In this document: in pieces, positions 15,850-24,159 of the stretch
Layout of the letters: the number at the start of each line of letters is the position of its first letter
How positions within the stretch are numbered: the stretch's first letter is position 1
NCBI GenBank assembly: GCA_910577405.1
Contig: CAJTMG010000009.1
Coordinates: forward strand, 1 to 64,000
Source: an uncultured Oscillibacter sp.
Lineage (GTDB): Bacteria > Bacillota > Clostridia > Oscillospirales > Oscillospiraceae
Length of the DNA stretch: 64,000 nt
Direction: 5' to 3'
Notes under the pieces: generated by a model
The model's input: the letters and a program-made list of their open reading frames with translations, nothing else
Databases searched by the model: none
Told to the model about the DNA's origin: nothing
Position numbers and translations under genes: made by a program

Positions 15850-16637
15850 AGACGTTCCTCCGTTCCGCCCCTGTTTGTCAAGGGCTGGTAATAATAGTAC
15901 GGCCCTCCTGCCGCGTCCACCCGCCCCAGAGAGACGCCGAACGCCTCTTCCAAGCAGCCCCGGGCATATAGGTCCTCCGGAGCCCCGCAGTCCAGAAGTC
16001 TCCCGCCATACAGCAGTGCAATCCGGTCCGCCCATTTCATGGCAAGGCAGAGGTCGTGGAGGACCATCACAACAGCTTTCCCTGCATCCGCCAACCGCCG
16101 GGCCAGGGCCATCAGTTCCATCTGATGCTGAATATCCAGAAAGGCCGTAGGTTCGTCCATCAAAATGGTTTCCGTGTCCTGAGCCAGGGCCATGGCCAGA
16201 TAAACCCTCTGCCGCTGTCCGCCGCTAAGCTCCATCAATGGCCGCTCTGCCAGGTCCGCCGCGCCTGCCCACTCCAAAGCGCGCCATGCCGTTTCATGGT
16301 CTTTTTTTCCGTAGCGTCGGGGATAGGAGAGATACGGAAAACGGCCATGAAGGACCAGCCGGCCTGCGGTGATTCTGGGAACCGCGCGGGACTGGGGCAC
16401 AAAAGCCGCCTTCTGTGCAATCTGCCTGGGGGACAGGTTCTCCAAAGCTTGGCCATCCAGCAAGACGCCGCCATCCAATTTCGGCTGAAGCCCCAGGGCG
16501 GTCCGCAGGAGGGTGCTCTTCCCGCAGCCGTTGGGTCCCGCCAGCACCAAAATCTTCCCTGGCGCAAACTGAAGAGACACGCCGCTGACCACAGGCACGT
16601 TTCGATACCCGGCGGCAAGATTCTGAAGTTCAAGCAT
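15846..16637 (-). CDS. FecE/BtuD-type ABC transporter ATP-binding protein
   Basis: 263 residues with Walker A GPNGCGKST (residues 34-42), Q-loop FVPQSRAVPR, signature LSGGQRQRVYLA and Walker B TILMDEPTAFLD. It has the FepC/FecE pattern for iron-chelate, heme or cobalamin importers. It overlaps the permease upstream by 8 bp and the sirC gene downstream by 4 bp, so transporter and tetrapyrrole genes form one translationally coupled operon. Confidence 0.95.
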   Translation of the reverse strand: MLELQNLAAGYRNVPVVSGVSLQFAPGKILVLAGPNGCGKSTLLRTALGLQPKLDGGVLLDGQALENLSPRQIAQKAAFVPQSRAVPRITAGRLVLHGRFPYLSYPRRYGKKDHETAWRALEWAGAADLAERPLMELSGGQRQRVYLAMALAQDTETILMDEPTAFLDIQHQMELMALARRLADAGKAVVMVLHDLCLAMKWADRIALLYGGRLLDCGAPEDLYARGCLEEAFGVSLGRVDAAGGPYYYYQPLTNRGGTEERL

Positions 16638-17652
16638 GAGTGCGTCCCCCTCTCTGCCGGAAGAGGAGCCAGATAAAAAAGGGGCCTCCCGCCAGGGACA
16701 TCACCACGCCCACCGGCAGCTCATAGGGTCTGAACAGCGTCCGGGCCAGCAGATCGCAGAGGACCACCAGCAGCCCGCCGCCCAGTCCGGAAGCCAGCAG
16801 CCAGGCCCAGCCGCCCTGACCGACCAGCCGCCGGGTAATCTGTGGAGCCATCAGTCCTACAAAGCCCAGAAGACCGGAAAAACTCACCGCCGCTCCCGCC
16901 AAAGCCGCCGCAGTAAGCAGAAGGATCAGCCGGGTCCGCCGGACGGGCAGGCCAAGGCTTTGAGCGGTCTCCCGTCCCAGGGACAGGACTTCCAGCTGCC
17001 GGGACAGGCTGAGCGCCATCAGGAGACCGGCAGCAATGACCCAAGCGGCGGGCCGGAGCTGGGAGGCGGCAACGCTGGAAAAGCCGCCAATACGGAAATC
17101 TGAATAGCCGTTCAGCGCCTCCGGAAAGAATGTGACAGCGGCGTCAATACCGGCGGTGCAGATATTGGAGACCGCCACGCCGGTAAGGACCAGGGATATC
17201 CTGGAGGCCCCCGCCGCCTCGGAAATCCCCAGCACCAGCCCTGCCCCCAGAGCCGCGCCCAGGAACGCAGTCAGTGGAACCGCCCAGGACGCCGCCGGAA
17301 GCACAACGCAGCTCAAGACCACCAGCAGTCCTGCCCCGGCGTTCACACCGATGATTCCAGGCGCAGCCAAAGGATTATTCAGCACCGACTGAAGCAGCGC
17401 GCCGGAGACCGCCAAGGCAGAGCCCGCCAGAAGGCCCGCTGCAACCCGAGGCAGACGGCTGTAGACAAGAATGCGGTAAGCCCCGGAATCCGCCGCCTCC
17501 TGACCGGTAATCACCCTCAGGATCTCCACCGGGGATATCGCCACGGCTCCTATGCAGATTCCCGCTAAAACCGCCAGCAGGGTCAGCGCGCCCAGCAGCA
17601 GACAGAGGCCCGCCGGATGCTTATGAATATAGAATATCCGCCAATTGCTCAT
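16630..17652 (-). CDS. FecCD-family ABC transporter permease
   Basis: 340 residues and nine to ten helices. It has the FecCD signature YSRLPRVAAGLLAGSALAVSG followed in the next loop by NNPLAAPGIIGVNAGAG (shown in parts), and the cytoplasmic LLGFVGLMAPQITRRL coupling helix. It is a single permease gene, so it would act as a homodimer, as BtuC or FhuD-type systems do. Its ATG at 17652 lies 32 bp inside the 3' end of the binding-protein gene. The substrate is not determinable; context favours a metal complex or corrinoid. Confidence 0.94.
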   Translation of the reverse strand: MSNWRIFYIHKHPAGLCLLLGALTLLAVLAGICIGAVAISPVEILRVITGQEAADSGAYRILVYSRLPRVAAGLLAGSALAVSGALLQSVLNNPLAAPGIIGVNAGAGLLVVLSCVVLPAASWAVPLTAFLGAALGAGLVLGISEAAGASRISLVLTGVAVSNICTAGIDAAVTFFPEALNGYSDFRIGGFSSVAASQLRPAAWVIAAGLLMALSLSRQLEVLSLGRETAQSLGLPVRRTRLILLLTAAALAGAAVSFSGLLGFVGLMAPQITRRLVGQGGWAWLLASGLGGGLLVVLCDLLARTLFRPYELPVGVVMSLAGGPFFIWLLFRQRGGRTHA

Positions 17653-18565
17653 ATGCTTTCCCCCAGTCTGCGTTAGGCTTTACATTGTATAAGCGCTGAT
17701 CCATCACATGGAAGCGGCCCTCCCGAACGGCGCGCAGGGAAGCCCAGGCAGGATGGGACAGCAGCGCGGCGTCCAGCAGAGCTTCCGCCTTTGCAGTGTC
17801 GCTGCCCTGAACCACGGCGAAGATGAAATCCGGGTCCTGGTCCATGATAATCTCCAGGCTCAGATTTTCCAGCAGTCCCGAGGCGCTGTCGGCGATATTG
17901 ACGCAGCCCAGGTCCGCCAGCATCTCCCCCAGCACGCTGTTCTGACTGTTTTTCACCTTGCAGCTGGAACCCGTCGCCCGGACATAGAGCACTGTAGGAG
18001 CAGAACCGTCAGCGCGGCTCCGGGCGGCTTCCACCTGGGTCTCCACTGCCGCGCCATACTGATCGTAATTTTCCGGACACCCGGTGAGCTGGGTACAGAT
18101 ATCCAGCATCCGCAGATAGTCCGGAAAGGCGCTGACGTTAAAGTATGCCGCGGTGAGTCCGGCCTCCTCCAGCAGATCCAGCAGCGCAACGTCTGCGGCG
18201 GTGTTGCTGCTGGCCAGAACCAGGTCCGGCTGGACGGCAAACAGCATTTCTGTGTTGATTTCCTTAACGCCGCCCAAATCCACGACCTCCGGCCCCAGCC
18301 CCAGGTCAAACTGCGTCCAGGCGTCCCCGGCGGAGGCGGCGAGGGTCTCCTTCCCTCCGGCCAGACACCAGATTTCCGCAAAACTGCCAATCAGCGCCGC
18401 CACCCGCCGCGGAGGCTCCGACAAGGTTATGGTTCTGTCCAGGTCGTCGGTAAACGAAATGCCGGAGGCCTCTTGTTCTGTCACTCCACCGACGGCAGAC
18501 TCTCCGCCGCATCCAGACAGCAGCGCCGCCAGAAGACAGCATATTGCAATGACACGTTTTCCCAT
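17621..18565 (-). CDS. ABC transporter substrate-binding lipoprotein (siderophore/heme/B12 type)
   Basis: 314 residues. A signal peptide with lipobox LLAALLSGC (Cys about residue 18) leads into a TroA/FhuD-type two-lobed fold: ISFTDDLDRTITLSEPPRRV, then VDLGGVKEINTEMLFAVQPDLVL (in parts). ATG 18565 follows GAGGGAAA; an in-frame ATG at 18589 lacks a good site. It is the first gene of the five-gene operon running to 13718. A CRP-like palindrome lies about 90 bp upstream, between it and the divergent regulator. Confidence 0.93.
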   Translation of the reverse strand: MGKRVIAICCLLAALLSGCGGESAVGGVTEQEASGISFTDDLDRTITLSEPPRRVAALIGSFAEIWCLAGGKETLAASAGDAWTQFDLGLGPEVVDLGGVKEINTEMLFAVQPDLVLASSNTAADVALLDLLEEAGLTAAYFNVSAFPDYLRMLDICTQLTGCPENYDQYGAAVETQVEAARSRADGSAPTVLYVRATGSSCKVKNSQNSVLGEMLADLGCVNIADSASGLLENLSLEIIMDQDPDFIFAVVQGSDTAKAEALLDAALLSHPAWASLRAVREGRFHVMDQRLYNVKPNADWGKAYEQLADILYS

Positions 18566-18653
18566 AGTATTTCCCTCCTTTTCTCCCATTGAACCACACT
18601 TTCTTTTTTTTGGGAATCTCTTTTCCCGTCAAAATGCCGGAGTTTCCGGTTTT

Positions 18654-18669
18654 CGTGACCTGAATCACA
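18654..18669. promoter_or_regulatory. CRP/FNR-family binding site
   Basis: CGTGA-CCTGAA-TCACA, nearly the enteric CRP consensus TGTGA-N6-TCACA. It sits in the 142-bp gap between the divergent binding-protein operon and the crp-like gene, 39 bp before the latter's ATG. The regulator's recognition helix has the R-E-T...R residues that read GTGA, so this is likely its own site. Confidence 0.6.
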
Positions 18670-18707
18670 AAATTTTGTGCCGCCGCGCAGAGAAATGAGG
18701 TGTACTT

Positions 18708-19421
18708 ATGAAAAAGCCAACCGCCTTGATGCTTCGGGCGCTGCCTTTTTTCCAGGGTCTTCCGGACGAGACTCTGACCGTTCTGGCAGAGGGCATGTGG
18801 ATCGAAAACTACCGCCGTGGAGAGGACCTGGCAGGACGTCAGGGCGAGCATCTGGACCGCTACCTGGAAACGGCCTGGTTTGTCTGTCATGGCGTGGTGG
18901 CCCTCTATACCCTGACCAGCCGGGGCGGACGGAAAATCTTGTTTTTCCAAGGTCCCGGAGCGTTATTGAATCAGGACGTCATGAATGGCGGCGGACAGGT
19001 CCGGGCGGAGGCGGCTGCAAACTCCGTTCTGTTGTGCATGAAGCGGACGGCTCTGGCAGAGGAAATCTGTTCCACTCCGGCCCTGGCGGAGGCGCTCTTT
19101 GCCCACTATGAACGCAGGCTCTGGCGGTTGAGCCACCAACTGAAGAATTCAGCGGATATCTGGTATGCAGAACGGAAAATGGCGGCAAAGCTGCTGAAGC
19201 TCTCCGGCGAGTTCGGCAGGCCCGGAGCAGAGGGGGTAGAAATCAACTTCCCGCTGAGCATTCAGCAGATGGCGGACTATATCGGCGTATCCAGGGAGAC
19301 AGCGTCCAGAGCCTGCAAGCGTCTGACGGACCTGGGCTTGATCCGTTATGAGAAAAAGCGGTTCTGCATACCCGACCGGACCCGGCTGGAGGGATTCCGA
19401 AAAGAACCGTCGGGCTTATAG
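18708..19421 (+). CDS. Crp/Fnr-family transcriptional regulator
   Basis: 237 residues. A cyclic-nucleotide-binding-like beta roll (residues 10-120, with GGRKILFFQGPGALLNQDVM), a dimerisation helix, and a C-terminal winged helix with SIQQMADYIGVSRETASRAC as turn and recognition helix. R-E-T-x-S-R in that helix combines CRP and FNR features. There is no N-terminal Cys cluster, so it is not an oxygen-sensing Fe-S Fnr; a bound ligand or heme remains possible. It is divergent from the tetrapyrrole/ABC operon and is its likely regulator. Confidence 0.9.
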   Translation: MKKPTALMLRALPFFQGLPDETLTVLAEGMWIENYRRGEDLAGRQGEHLDRYLETAWFVCHGVVALYTLTSRGGRKILFFQGPGALLNQDVMNGGGQVRAEAAANSVLLCMKRTALAEEICSTPALAEALFAHYERRLWRLSHQLKNSADIWYAERKMAAKLLKLSGEFGRPGAEGVEINFPLSIQQMADYIGVSRETASRACKRLTDLGLIRYEKKRFCIPDRTRLEGFRKEPSGL

Positions 19422-19577
19422 CAGAGCAGTGAAAACGGGGCCTGCGCAGGGGGAATTTTCCAACACTTTGGCGGGTGTTTATTGGGAGCATTGTGAAAAA
19501 GGCCGGCTCTGAATAAAATCCGCAAAAAAGTCCAAACTAAGCTCCCCGGAAGCGAAAGGGGAGGAAGGAGCGGAGGA

Positions 19578-19796
19578 ATGGCGCATCTGAGCACGATTTT
19601 TTCGCTGGAGAACGCCGGCGGGAAGGGCGACGAGAAGCAGCTCAAGCGGGGTCTGGACGCGCTGCCCGGTGTAACGTCAGTGAGTGTAAGTCCCACAGGC
19701 TGCGTAGCGGTGGACTATGACACGACGGGCGTCCGACAGGCGGAGATTTACCAGAAAATCCAGCAGCTGGGCTATCAGCTGAAGGACGGGGAATAG
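19578..19796 (+). CDS. HMA-like small protein lacking the metal-binding CxxC
   Basis: 72 residues that follow the ferredoxin-like pattern of heavy-metal-associated domains: LKRGLDALPGVTSVSVSPTG, then AVDYD and a final IYQKIQQLGYQL. The usual M-x-C-x-x-C loop is replaced by NAGGKGDE, so copper-type ligands are missing; one Cys remains in strand 3. GGAGG precedes ATG 19578. The role is unknown; related Cys-less HMA proteins are common in Clostridia. Confidence 0.7.
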   Translation: MAHLSTIFSLENAGGKGDEKQLKRGLDALPGVTSVSVSPTGCVAVDYDTTGVRQAEIYQKIQQLGYQLKDGE

Positions 19797-19801
19797 AAAA
19801 A

Positions 19802-19838
19802 GGCGTACCGGAAAAAAGAACCCGGTACGTCTTTTTTA
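19802..19838. terminator. Rho-independent terminator
   Basis: GGCGTACCGG (19802-19811) pairs with CCGGTACGTC (19822-19831, one G-U) and is followed by TTTTTT. An A-run on the left side would let it also stop the convergent FAD oxidoreductase transcript. Confidence 0.8.
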
Positions 19839-19853
19839 CTGTAACGAAGGCAT

Positions 19854-21251
19854 TTAACCCTCTTCCGCCAGCTTACGGCCCATCAGAACGCCCATTGCGG
19901 AGGACATCATAAGGCCGCGGGTCCAGCCGGAGGAATCGCCGAGACAGTGAAGTCCCTGGAGGCTGGTATTGAAATCGGTATCCATCTTGATGCGGTTAGA
20001 GTAGAATTTAAGTTCCGGGGAATAGAGCAGGGTCTCATAGGAGGCGAAGCCGGGAACGACGTAGTCCATTGCCTGAATAAAGCCGATGATATTCAGCATA
20101 GCGCGGTAAGGCATAGCGGCGGTGATATCTCCGGCCACGGCGTCGGGCAGGGTAGGCCGGACGTTGGACTGAGCCAGTTCCTTCTCCCAGGTGCGCTTGC
20201 CGTCAAGGATATCGCCGAAGCGCTGGACGAGGATCTGTCCGTTTGCCAGCATATTAGTCAGCTCGCCGACCTTCTTGGCGTAGGCGATGGGCTGATTGAA
20301 GGGGATGCTGAAATTATGGGAGCAGAGGATGGAAAGGTTGGTATTATCGCTCTTGTACTCCTTATAAGAATGCCCGTTGACTACTGCGAGGTCATTATCG
20401 TAATTCTCCTGACTGACGAAGCCGCCGGGATTCTGGCAGAAGGTCCGGACCTTGTTTTTAAAGGGCTTGGGATACCCCACCAGCTTGGACTCATAGAGCA
20501 CGCGGTTGACGGTTTCCATGACCTCATTCCGGACCTCCACCCGCACGCCGATATCCACGGTACCGGGGGCGTGGGCGATATGGTGCTCGGAGCAGAGCTT
20601 TTCCAGCCAATCCGCACCCCTGCGGCCGGTTGCCACCACGGTATGCTTAGCGAAAATCTCAAAATCCTGTTTTCTGTCAGAGACGATAACGCCCTTGCAG
20701 ATATCGTTTTCGAGAATCAGGTTTTTGCACTCATAGCCAAAGAGGATTTCCACGCCGTTCTCCTGTAGCCAGCGTTCGATACCCAGATAGATATCATGCG
20801 CTTTCTCAGTCCCCATATGACGGATCGGGCAGTCCACCAGCTTCAGACCTGCCTGGATAGCCCGTTTACGAATTTCCTTCCGTTCGTCCTCATGCTCCAG
20901 CCCCTCGATATGGGTATCGGCGCCGAAATCAAGGTAAATGGTATCAGCGTAATCGATGGTTTCCTGCGCAAGCTGAGGGGTAATGAGGGTAGGCAGATCA
21001 CCGCCGACCTCATGGCTGAGGGAGAGCTTTCCATCGGAGAACGCGCCCGCGCCGGAAAAGCCGGTAGTGATATGACAGTAAGGCTTACAGTTCATACATT
21101 TGTTTGTTTTGTGTTTGGGACAGCGGCGGTTTTCGATACTCTGGCCTTTTTCGACCATCACGATTTTCTGACGGCTCCCGCGTTTCACCATCTCCAGGGC
21201 GGTAAAGATACCCGCGGGACCTGCGCCGACGATCACAACATCAGTGTTCAT
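19854..21251 (-). CDS. FAD-dependent oxidoreductase (COG2509-like)
   Basis: 465 residues with an N-terminal dinucleotide-binding motif (VVIVGAGPAGIFTALEM, residues 5-21) and a Cys-containing segment (CPKHKTNKCMNCKPYCH, about residues 43-60) reminiscent of a disulfide or Fe-S site. ATVATGRRGADWL-like and CLGDSSGWTRGLMMSSAMG motifs complete the two FAD contacts. The family is NAD(P)/FAD dehydrogenases widespread in anaerobic Firmicutes with no settled substrate. It is the last gene of a minus-strand run from mltG through the U32 peptidase. Confidence 0.88.
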   Translation of the reverse strand: MNTDVVIVGAGPAGIFTALEMVKRGSRQKIVMVEKGQSIENRRCPKHKTNKCMNCKPYCHITTGFSGAGAFSDGKLSLSHEVGGDLPTLITPQLAQETIDYADTIYLDFGADTHIEGLEHEDERKEIRKRAIQAGLKLVDCPIRHMGTEKAHDIYLGIERWLQENGVEILFGYECKNLILENDICKGVIVSDRKQDFEIFAKHTVVATGRRGADWLEKLCSEHHIAHAPGTVDIGVRVEVRNEVMETVNRVLYESKLVGYPKPFKNKVRTFCQNPGGFVSQENYDNDLAVVNGHSYKEYKSDNTNLSILCSHNFSIPFNQPIAYAKKVGELTNMLANGQILVQRFGDILDGKRTWEKELAQSNVRPTLPDAVAGDITAAMPYRAMLNIIGFIQAMDYVVPGFASYETLLYSPELKFYSNRIKMDTDFNTSLQGLHCLGDSSGWTRGLMMSSAMGVLMGRKLAEEG

Positions 21252-21276
21252 AGCAGTTCTCCTTCTCTGGTTGATC

Positions 21277-22500
21277 TCACTTAGCCGACAGGTCCACGGC
21301 CCGCCGGACGATGGTCCAGGGGGGCACCTGCCGGGGCAGCTTCATATGGAAGAGCATCTGGGGTGTTTTGGCCTCAAAGAGGGGGAGACCGTCTTCATCG
21401 GACAGTTCCGGCACGATAACAGAGAACGGCCGCAGGTCAGGCCCCACCAGCTCCACCTCGTCGCCGGTATGGAACTTGTTCCGCAGGGAGAGCACAGCGT
21501 TTCCCTCCGCGTCGCAGTCCGTCACAATGGCCGCCACCTGCCACTGCCGGACATAGCGGGCGTCGTCGTAAAACTGCCCCGGCTGGCCGTAAAAGAAGCC
21601 GGTGGCGTAAGGCCGGTGACTGAGATGTTCCACCTCGTCCCGCCAGACCGGGTCAAGGGGCGTGCCGGAGATGGCGGCGTCCAGGCCATGGCGGTAAGCG
21701 GCGGTAGCGACAGCGGCATAGTAAGCGGACTTGGCCCGGCCCTCGATTTTCAGGCTGTCCAGGAAGAGCAGGTCATCCAGATGGTCTATCATGCACATAT
21801 CCCGGGAATTCATGATATAGGTCCCCTGGGGAGTCTCTTCTACGGGAAAGAACTCGCCGGGCCGTTTTTCCTCCATCAGGGCGTAACGATACCGGCAGGG
21901 CTGGGCGCAGGCTCCCCGGCTGGAATCCCGTCCGGTCATATAGTTGCTCAGCAGGCAGCGCCCGGAGTAACTGACGCACATGGCCCCATGCACAAAGGCT
22001 TCCAGCTCCAGGGCAGGGTCTGTCTTCTCACGAATGGTCCGGATTTCCTCCAGGGACAATTCCCGGGCCAGGATCACCCGTTTCGCGCCCAGCTCGTGCC
22101 AGGACTGTGCCGCCAGATAATTTGTCACGCCGGCCTGGGTCGAAACATGGCGTTCCACATGAGGCGCGTATTTTCCCGCAAGCCGGAAAGCCCCCAGGTC
22201 CGCAAGAATCACGGCGTCCACCCCTGCGTCCTCCAGGAGCTCCAGATGTGCCGGAAGCCTGTCCGCCTCGCCGTTCCGGGGCATGGTGTTGACGGTGCAG
22301 TGGACCCGCACCCCGTGCCCGTGGGCGAATTCCACAGCTTCCCGCAGGCCCTCGGGGGAGAAATTCCCCGCGAAGGCCCGCATACCGAAATCAGTTCCGG
22401 CCAGGTAGACCGCGTCCGCGCCGTAGAGGACCGCCATCCGAAGCCGCTCAAAATCGCCTGCCGGGGAAAGCAGTTCCGGTTTTGTTCGTTTAATTTCCAT
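21277..22500 (-). CDS. U32 family peptidase
   Basis: 407 residues, starting MEIKRTKPELLSPAGDFERL, the exact N-terminal hallmark of the U32 family, with GADAVYLAGTDFGMRAFA and the peptidase signature E-x-F-x-H-G (EAFVHGAMCVSYSGRCLLS) near residue 165. ATG 22500 is preferred; the longer frame lies within mltG. It overlaps the mltG stop by 11 bp. U32 proteins include collagenase-like enzymes and the tRNA/ubiquinone hydroxylation proteins (TrhP/RlhA); the Cys set around CSYSGRC and ACAQPCRYRY favours the Fe-S-linked RNA hydroxylation group. Confidence 0.92.
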   Translation of the reverse strand: MEIKRTKPELLSPAGDFERLRMAVLYGADAVYLAGTDFGMRAFAGNFSPEGLREAVEFAHGHGVRVHCTVNTMPRNGEADRLPAHLELLEDAGVDAVILADLGAFRLAGKYAPHVERHVSTQAGVTNYLAAQSWHELGAKRVILARELSLEEIRTIREKTDPALELEAFVHGAMCVSYSGRCLLSNYMTGRDSSRGACAQPCRYRYALMEEKRPGEFFPVEETPQGTYIMNSRDMCMIDHLDDLLFLDSLKIEGRAKSAYYAAVATAAYRHGLDAAISGTPLDPVWRDEVEHLSHRPYATGFFYGQPGQFYDDARYVRQWQVAAIVTDCDAEGNAVLSLRNKFHTGDEVELVGPDLRPFSVIVPELSDEDGLPLFEAKTPQMLFHMKLPRQVPPWTIVRRAVDLSAK

Positions 22501-23653
22501 AATATTCCGCACTGTTGACAAAGGCCAGATGTTCATTATAGGTGGCAAAGAAATGGTGAATGCCGTCCTTGCCCAAGGCGTAGTAATAGTATTTGGTGTT
22601 CTCGGGTTCCAAGGCCGCCTCGATGGATGCCGCGCCGGGGTTGGCAATCGGCGTGGGAGGCAGGCCGGCGTACTTATAGAGGTTATACGGCGTGTCGGCC
22701 TGCAAATCAGCCTGCGTGATGCTGCCGGTATGCCCGGGAAGCCCGTAGAGCAGGGACGCGTCCACCTGCAAAAGTCCATAAGTGCCGGATTTATCGCCGG
22801 GACCGTCCAGGCGGTTATAGATCACGGAGGCAATCCGGGCATAATCAGAGCCGTCGGTTTCCTTTTCGATCAGGGACGCGATGGTGACGATCTGCTGGAG
22901 GTTATATCCCCGTTCAGCGGCGGCGGCAAGGAGTTCGTCGTCCAGCTTGCTGTTGAAGTTCCGGAGGAGGCGGTTCAGGGCGCTGGTGGGATTCTCATTG
23001 ACATAAAATTCGTAGGTATCCGGGAAGAGGTAGCCCTCCAGCCGGGAGATATCCTGGGAGGTATTGTCAATGAAATCGTAATCAAACTTAGCGGTCTGAG
23101 CGGCCTGAATCAGGGCTTCTTCCGTATTGACGCCGTTTTCCGCCAGAATCGCGATGGTCCGGGACACGGTGCTGCCCTCGGGGATGGTGACCTGCACGGT
23201 ATCATCGCTGACGCTGCCGCTGTTGGGACGCATTCCGGCAACCAGGGCGTGATAATCCATATCGCCGTTGAGGGTATAGGAGCCGATACCGATTTCCTGG
23301 TCAGCGTCGGTAAATCTGGCGTAGAGCTTGAAGAACCACTTATACTGAATCAGCCCCGCGTCCTCCAGCTTATCGGCGATATCCCCCAGATCATCCTCGG
23401 AGGTCACCTGGATGGTGATATTGGGGATAGGGCAGTTGAAGGAGCAGAAGTCGCTGAAAAGCATCCACCCGAAGCTGCCCAGAAGCGCGGAAGCCAGCAG
23501 GACAAAGAGCAGATGAAGAATCAGCCGCAGAAGGGGATTGCGGCGGCGTTTTCTGCGGCGTCTCTTAGGCTCTGGGTTTCTCTGCTGCCGCTGTGGTTGG
23601 CGGACCTGACCGGCATCCCAGCTGGCCGTGTCGCCTTGTCTGTAATCAGCCAT
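22490..23653 (-). CDS. mltG: Endolytic murein transglycosylase MltG (YceG-like)
   Basis: 387 residues. A basic, Arg-rich cytoplasmic tail is followed by one membrane helix (about residues 47-70), a LysM-like domain and the YceG catalytic domain: RLEGYLFPDTYEFY, then TIASLIEKET with the catalytic Glu, and YNLYKYAGLPPTPIANPG near the end. It cleaves nascent glycan strands at the membrane and helps set glycan length. ATG 23653 follows AAGGAGGTTT. It heads the run mltG-U32-FAD oxidoreductase. Confidence 0.95.
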   Translation of the reverse strand: MADYRQGDTASWDAGQVRQPQRQQRNPEPKRRRRKRRRNPLLRLILHLLFVLLASALLGSFGWMLFSDFCSFNCPIPNITIQVTSEDDLGDIADKLEDAGLIQYKWFFKLYARFTDADQEIGIGSYTLNGDMDYHALVAGMRPNSGSVSDDTVQVTIPEGSTVSRTIAILAENGVNTEEALIQAAQTAKFDYDFIDNTSQDISRLEGYLFPDTYEFYVNENPTSALNRLLRNFNSKLDDELLAAAAERGYNLQQIVTIASLIEKETDGSDYARIASVIYNRLDGPGDKSGTYGLLQVDASLLYGLPGHTGSITQADLQADTPYNLYKYAGLPPTPIANPGAASIEAALEPENTKYYYYALGKDGIHHFFATYNEHLAFVNSAEYYGN

Positions 23654-23835
23654 AGTAAACCTCCTTCCGTCCGGGGCGCTGAAAAGATACCCGGAACGGC
23701 AGACATGAAGCAGACGCGAAGGGACAGGCGTCTGACGGAGCGAAAAAAAGGACAAACAGAATTTGAAAAGTCCAGGCTACCTTTTGGCGGTCTGGCGCAT
23801 AGGATAACACAAATCCAAAAGGAGAGGTGAGAACA

Positions 23836-24090
23836 ATGTGCTTCAATAACGGCGGAGAGAATTCCTGTCTCTGGCTCATTATCATCGTTGTCCTGCTGTG
23901 CTGCTGCTGCGGCGGCGGGAACGGCTGCTTGGGCGGCTGGAACAACGGCTGGAACAACGGCTGGAGCTGCGGGAACAACTGCGGCTGCGGCTGTGGCTGC
24001 GGGAACAACTGCGGCTGCGGCTGTGGCTGTGGGAACAACTGCGGCTGCGGCTGTGGATGCAGCTGCAACTGCGCCACCGACTGCTGCTGA
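23836..24090 (+). CDS. Cys/Gly/Asn-rich small membrane protein with tandem repeats
   Basis: 84 residues. After MCFNNGGENS comes one membrane helix (CLWLIIIVVLLCCCC), then a tail of Gly, Asn, Trp and about 20 Cys: two GWNN units, three 10-residue units of the form GNNCGCGCGC, and a CSCNCATDCC end. The repeats are encoded by three nearly identical 30-bp units (23971-24060). GGAGAGG lies 9 bp before ATG 23836. Similar Clostridia proteins carry the automatic label 'chorion class high-cysteine protein'; function is unknown. Surface, spore or metal-binding roles are possible. Confidence 0.75.
   Translation: MCFNNGGENSCLWLIIIVVLLCCCCGGGNGCLGGWNNGWNNGWSCGNNCGCGCGCGNNCGCGCGCGNNCGCGCGCSCNCATDCC
23971..24060 (+). 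repeat. Three 30-bp tandem repeats inside the Cys-rich gene
   Basis: Units at 23971-24000, 24001-24030 and 24031-24060 differ by one or two bases and each encodes GNNCGCGCGC. In-frame 30-bp units can expand or contract without breaking the gene, so length may vary between strains. Confidence 0.9.
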
Positions 24091-24159
24091 GTTCCATAAT
24101 GCAGGGAGGGGTTAACGCTCCTTCCTGCTCTGCCGGACAAGCAGTGAACAAAGGGAGGT

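Noticed and set aside
23971..24060. Three regular 30-bp repeats that could suggest a CRISPR array
   Set aside because: Repeats are contiguous with no spacers and translate in frame as GNNCGCGCGC; no cas genes are near.
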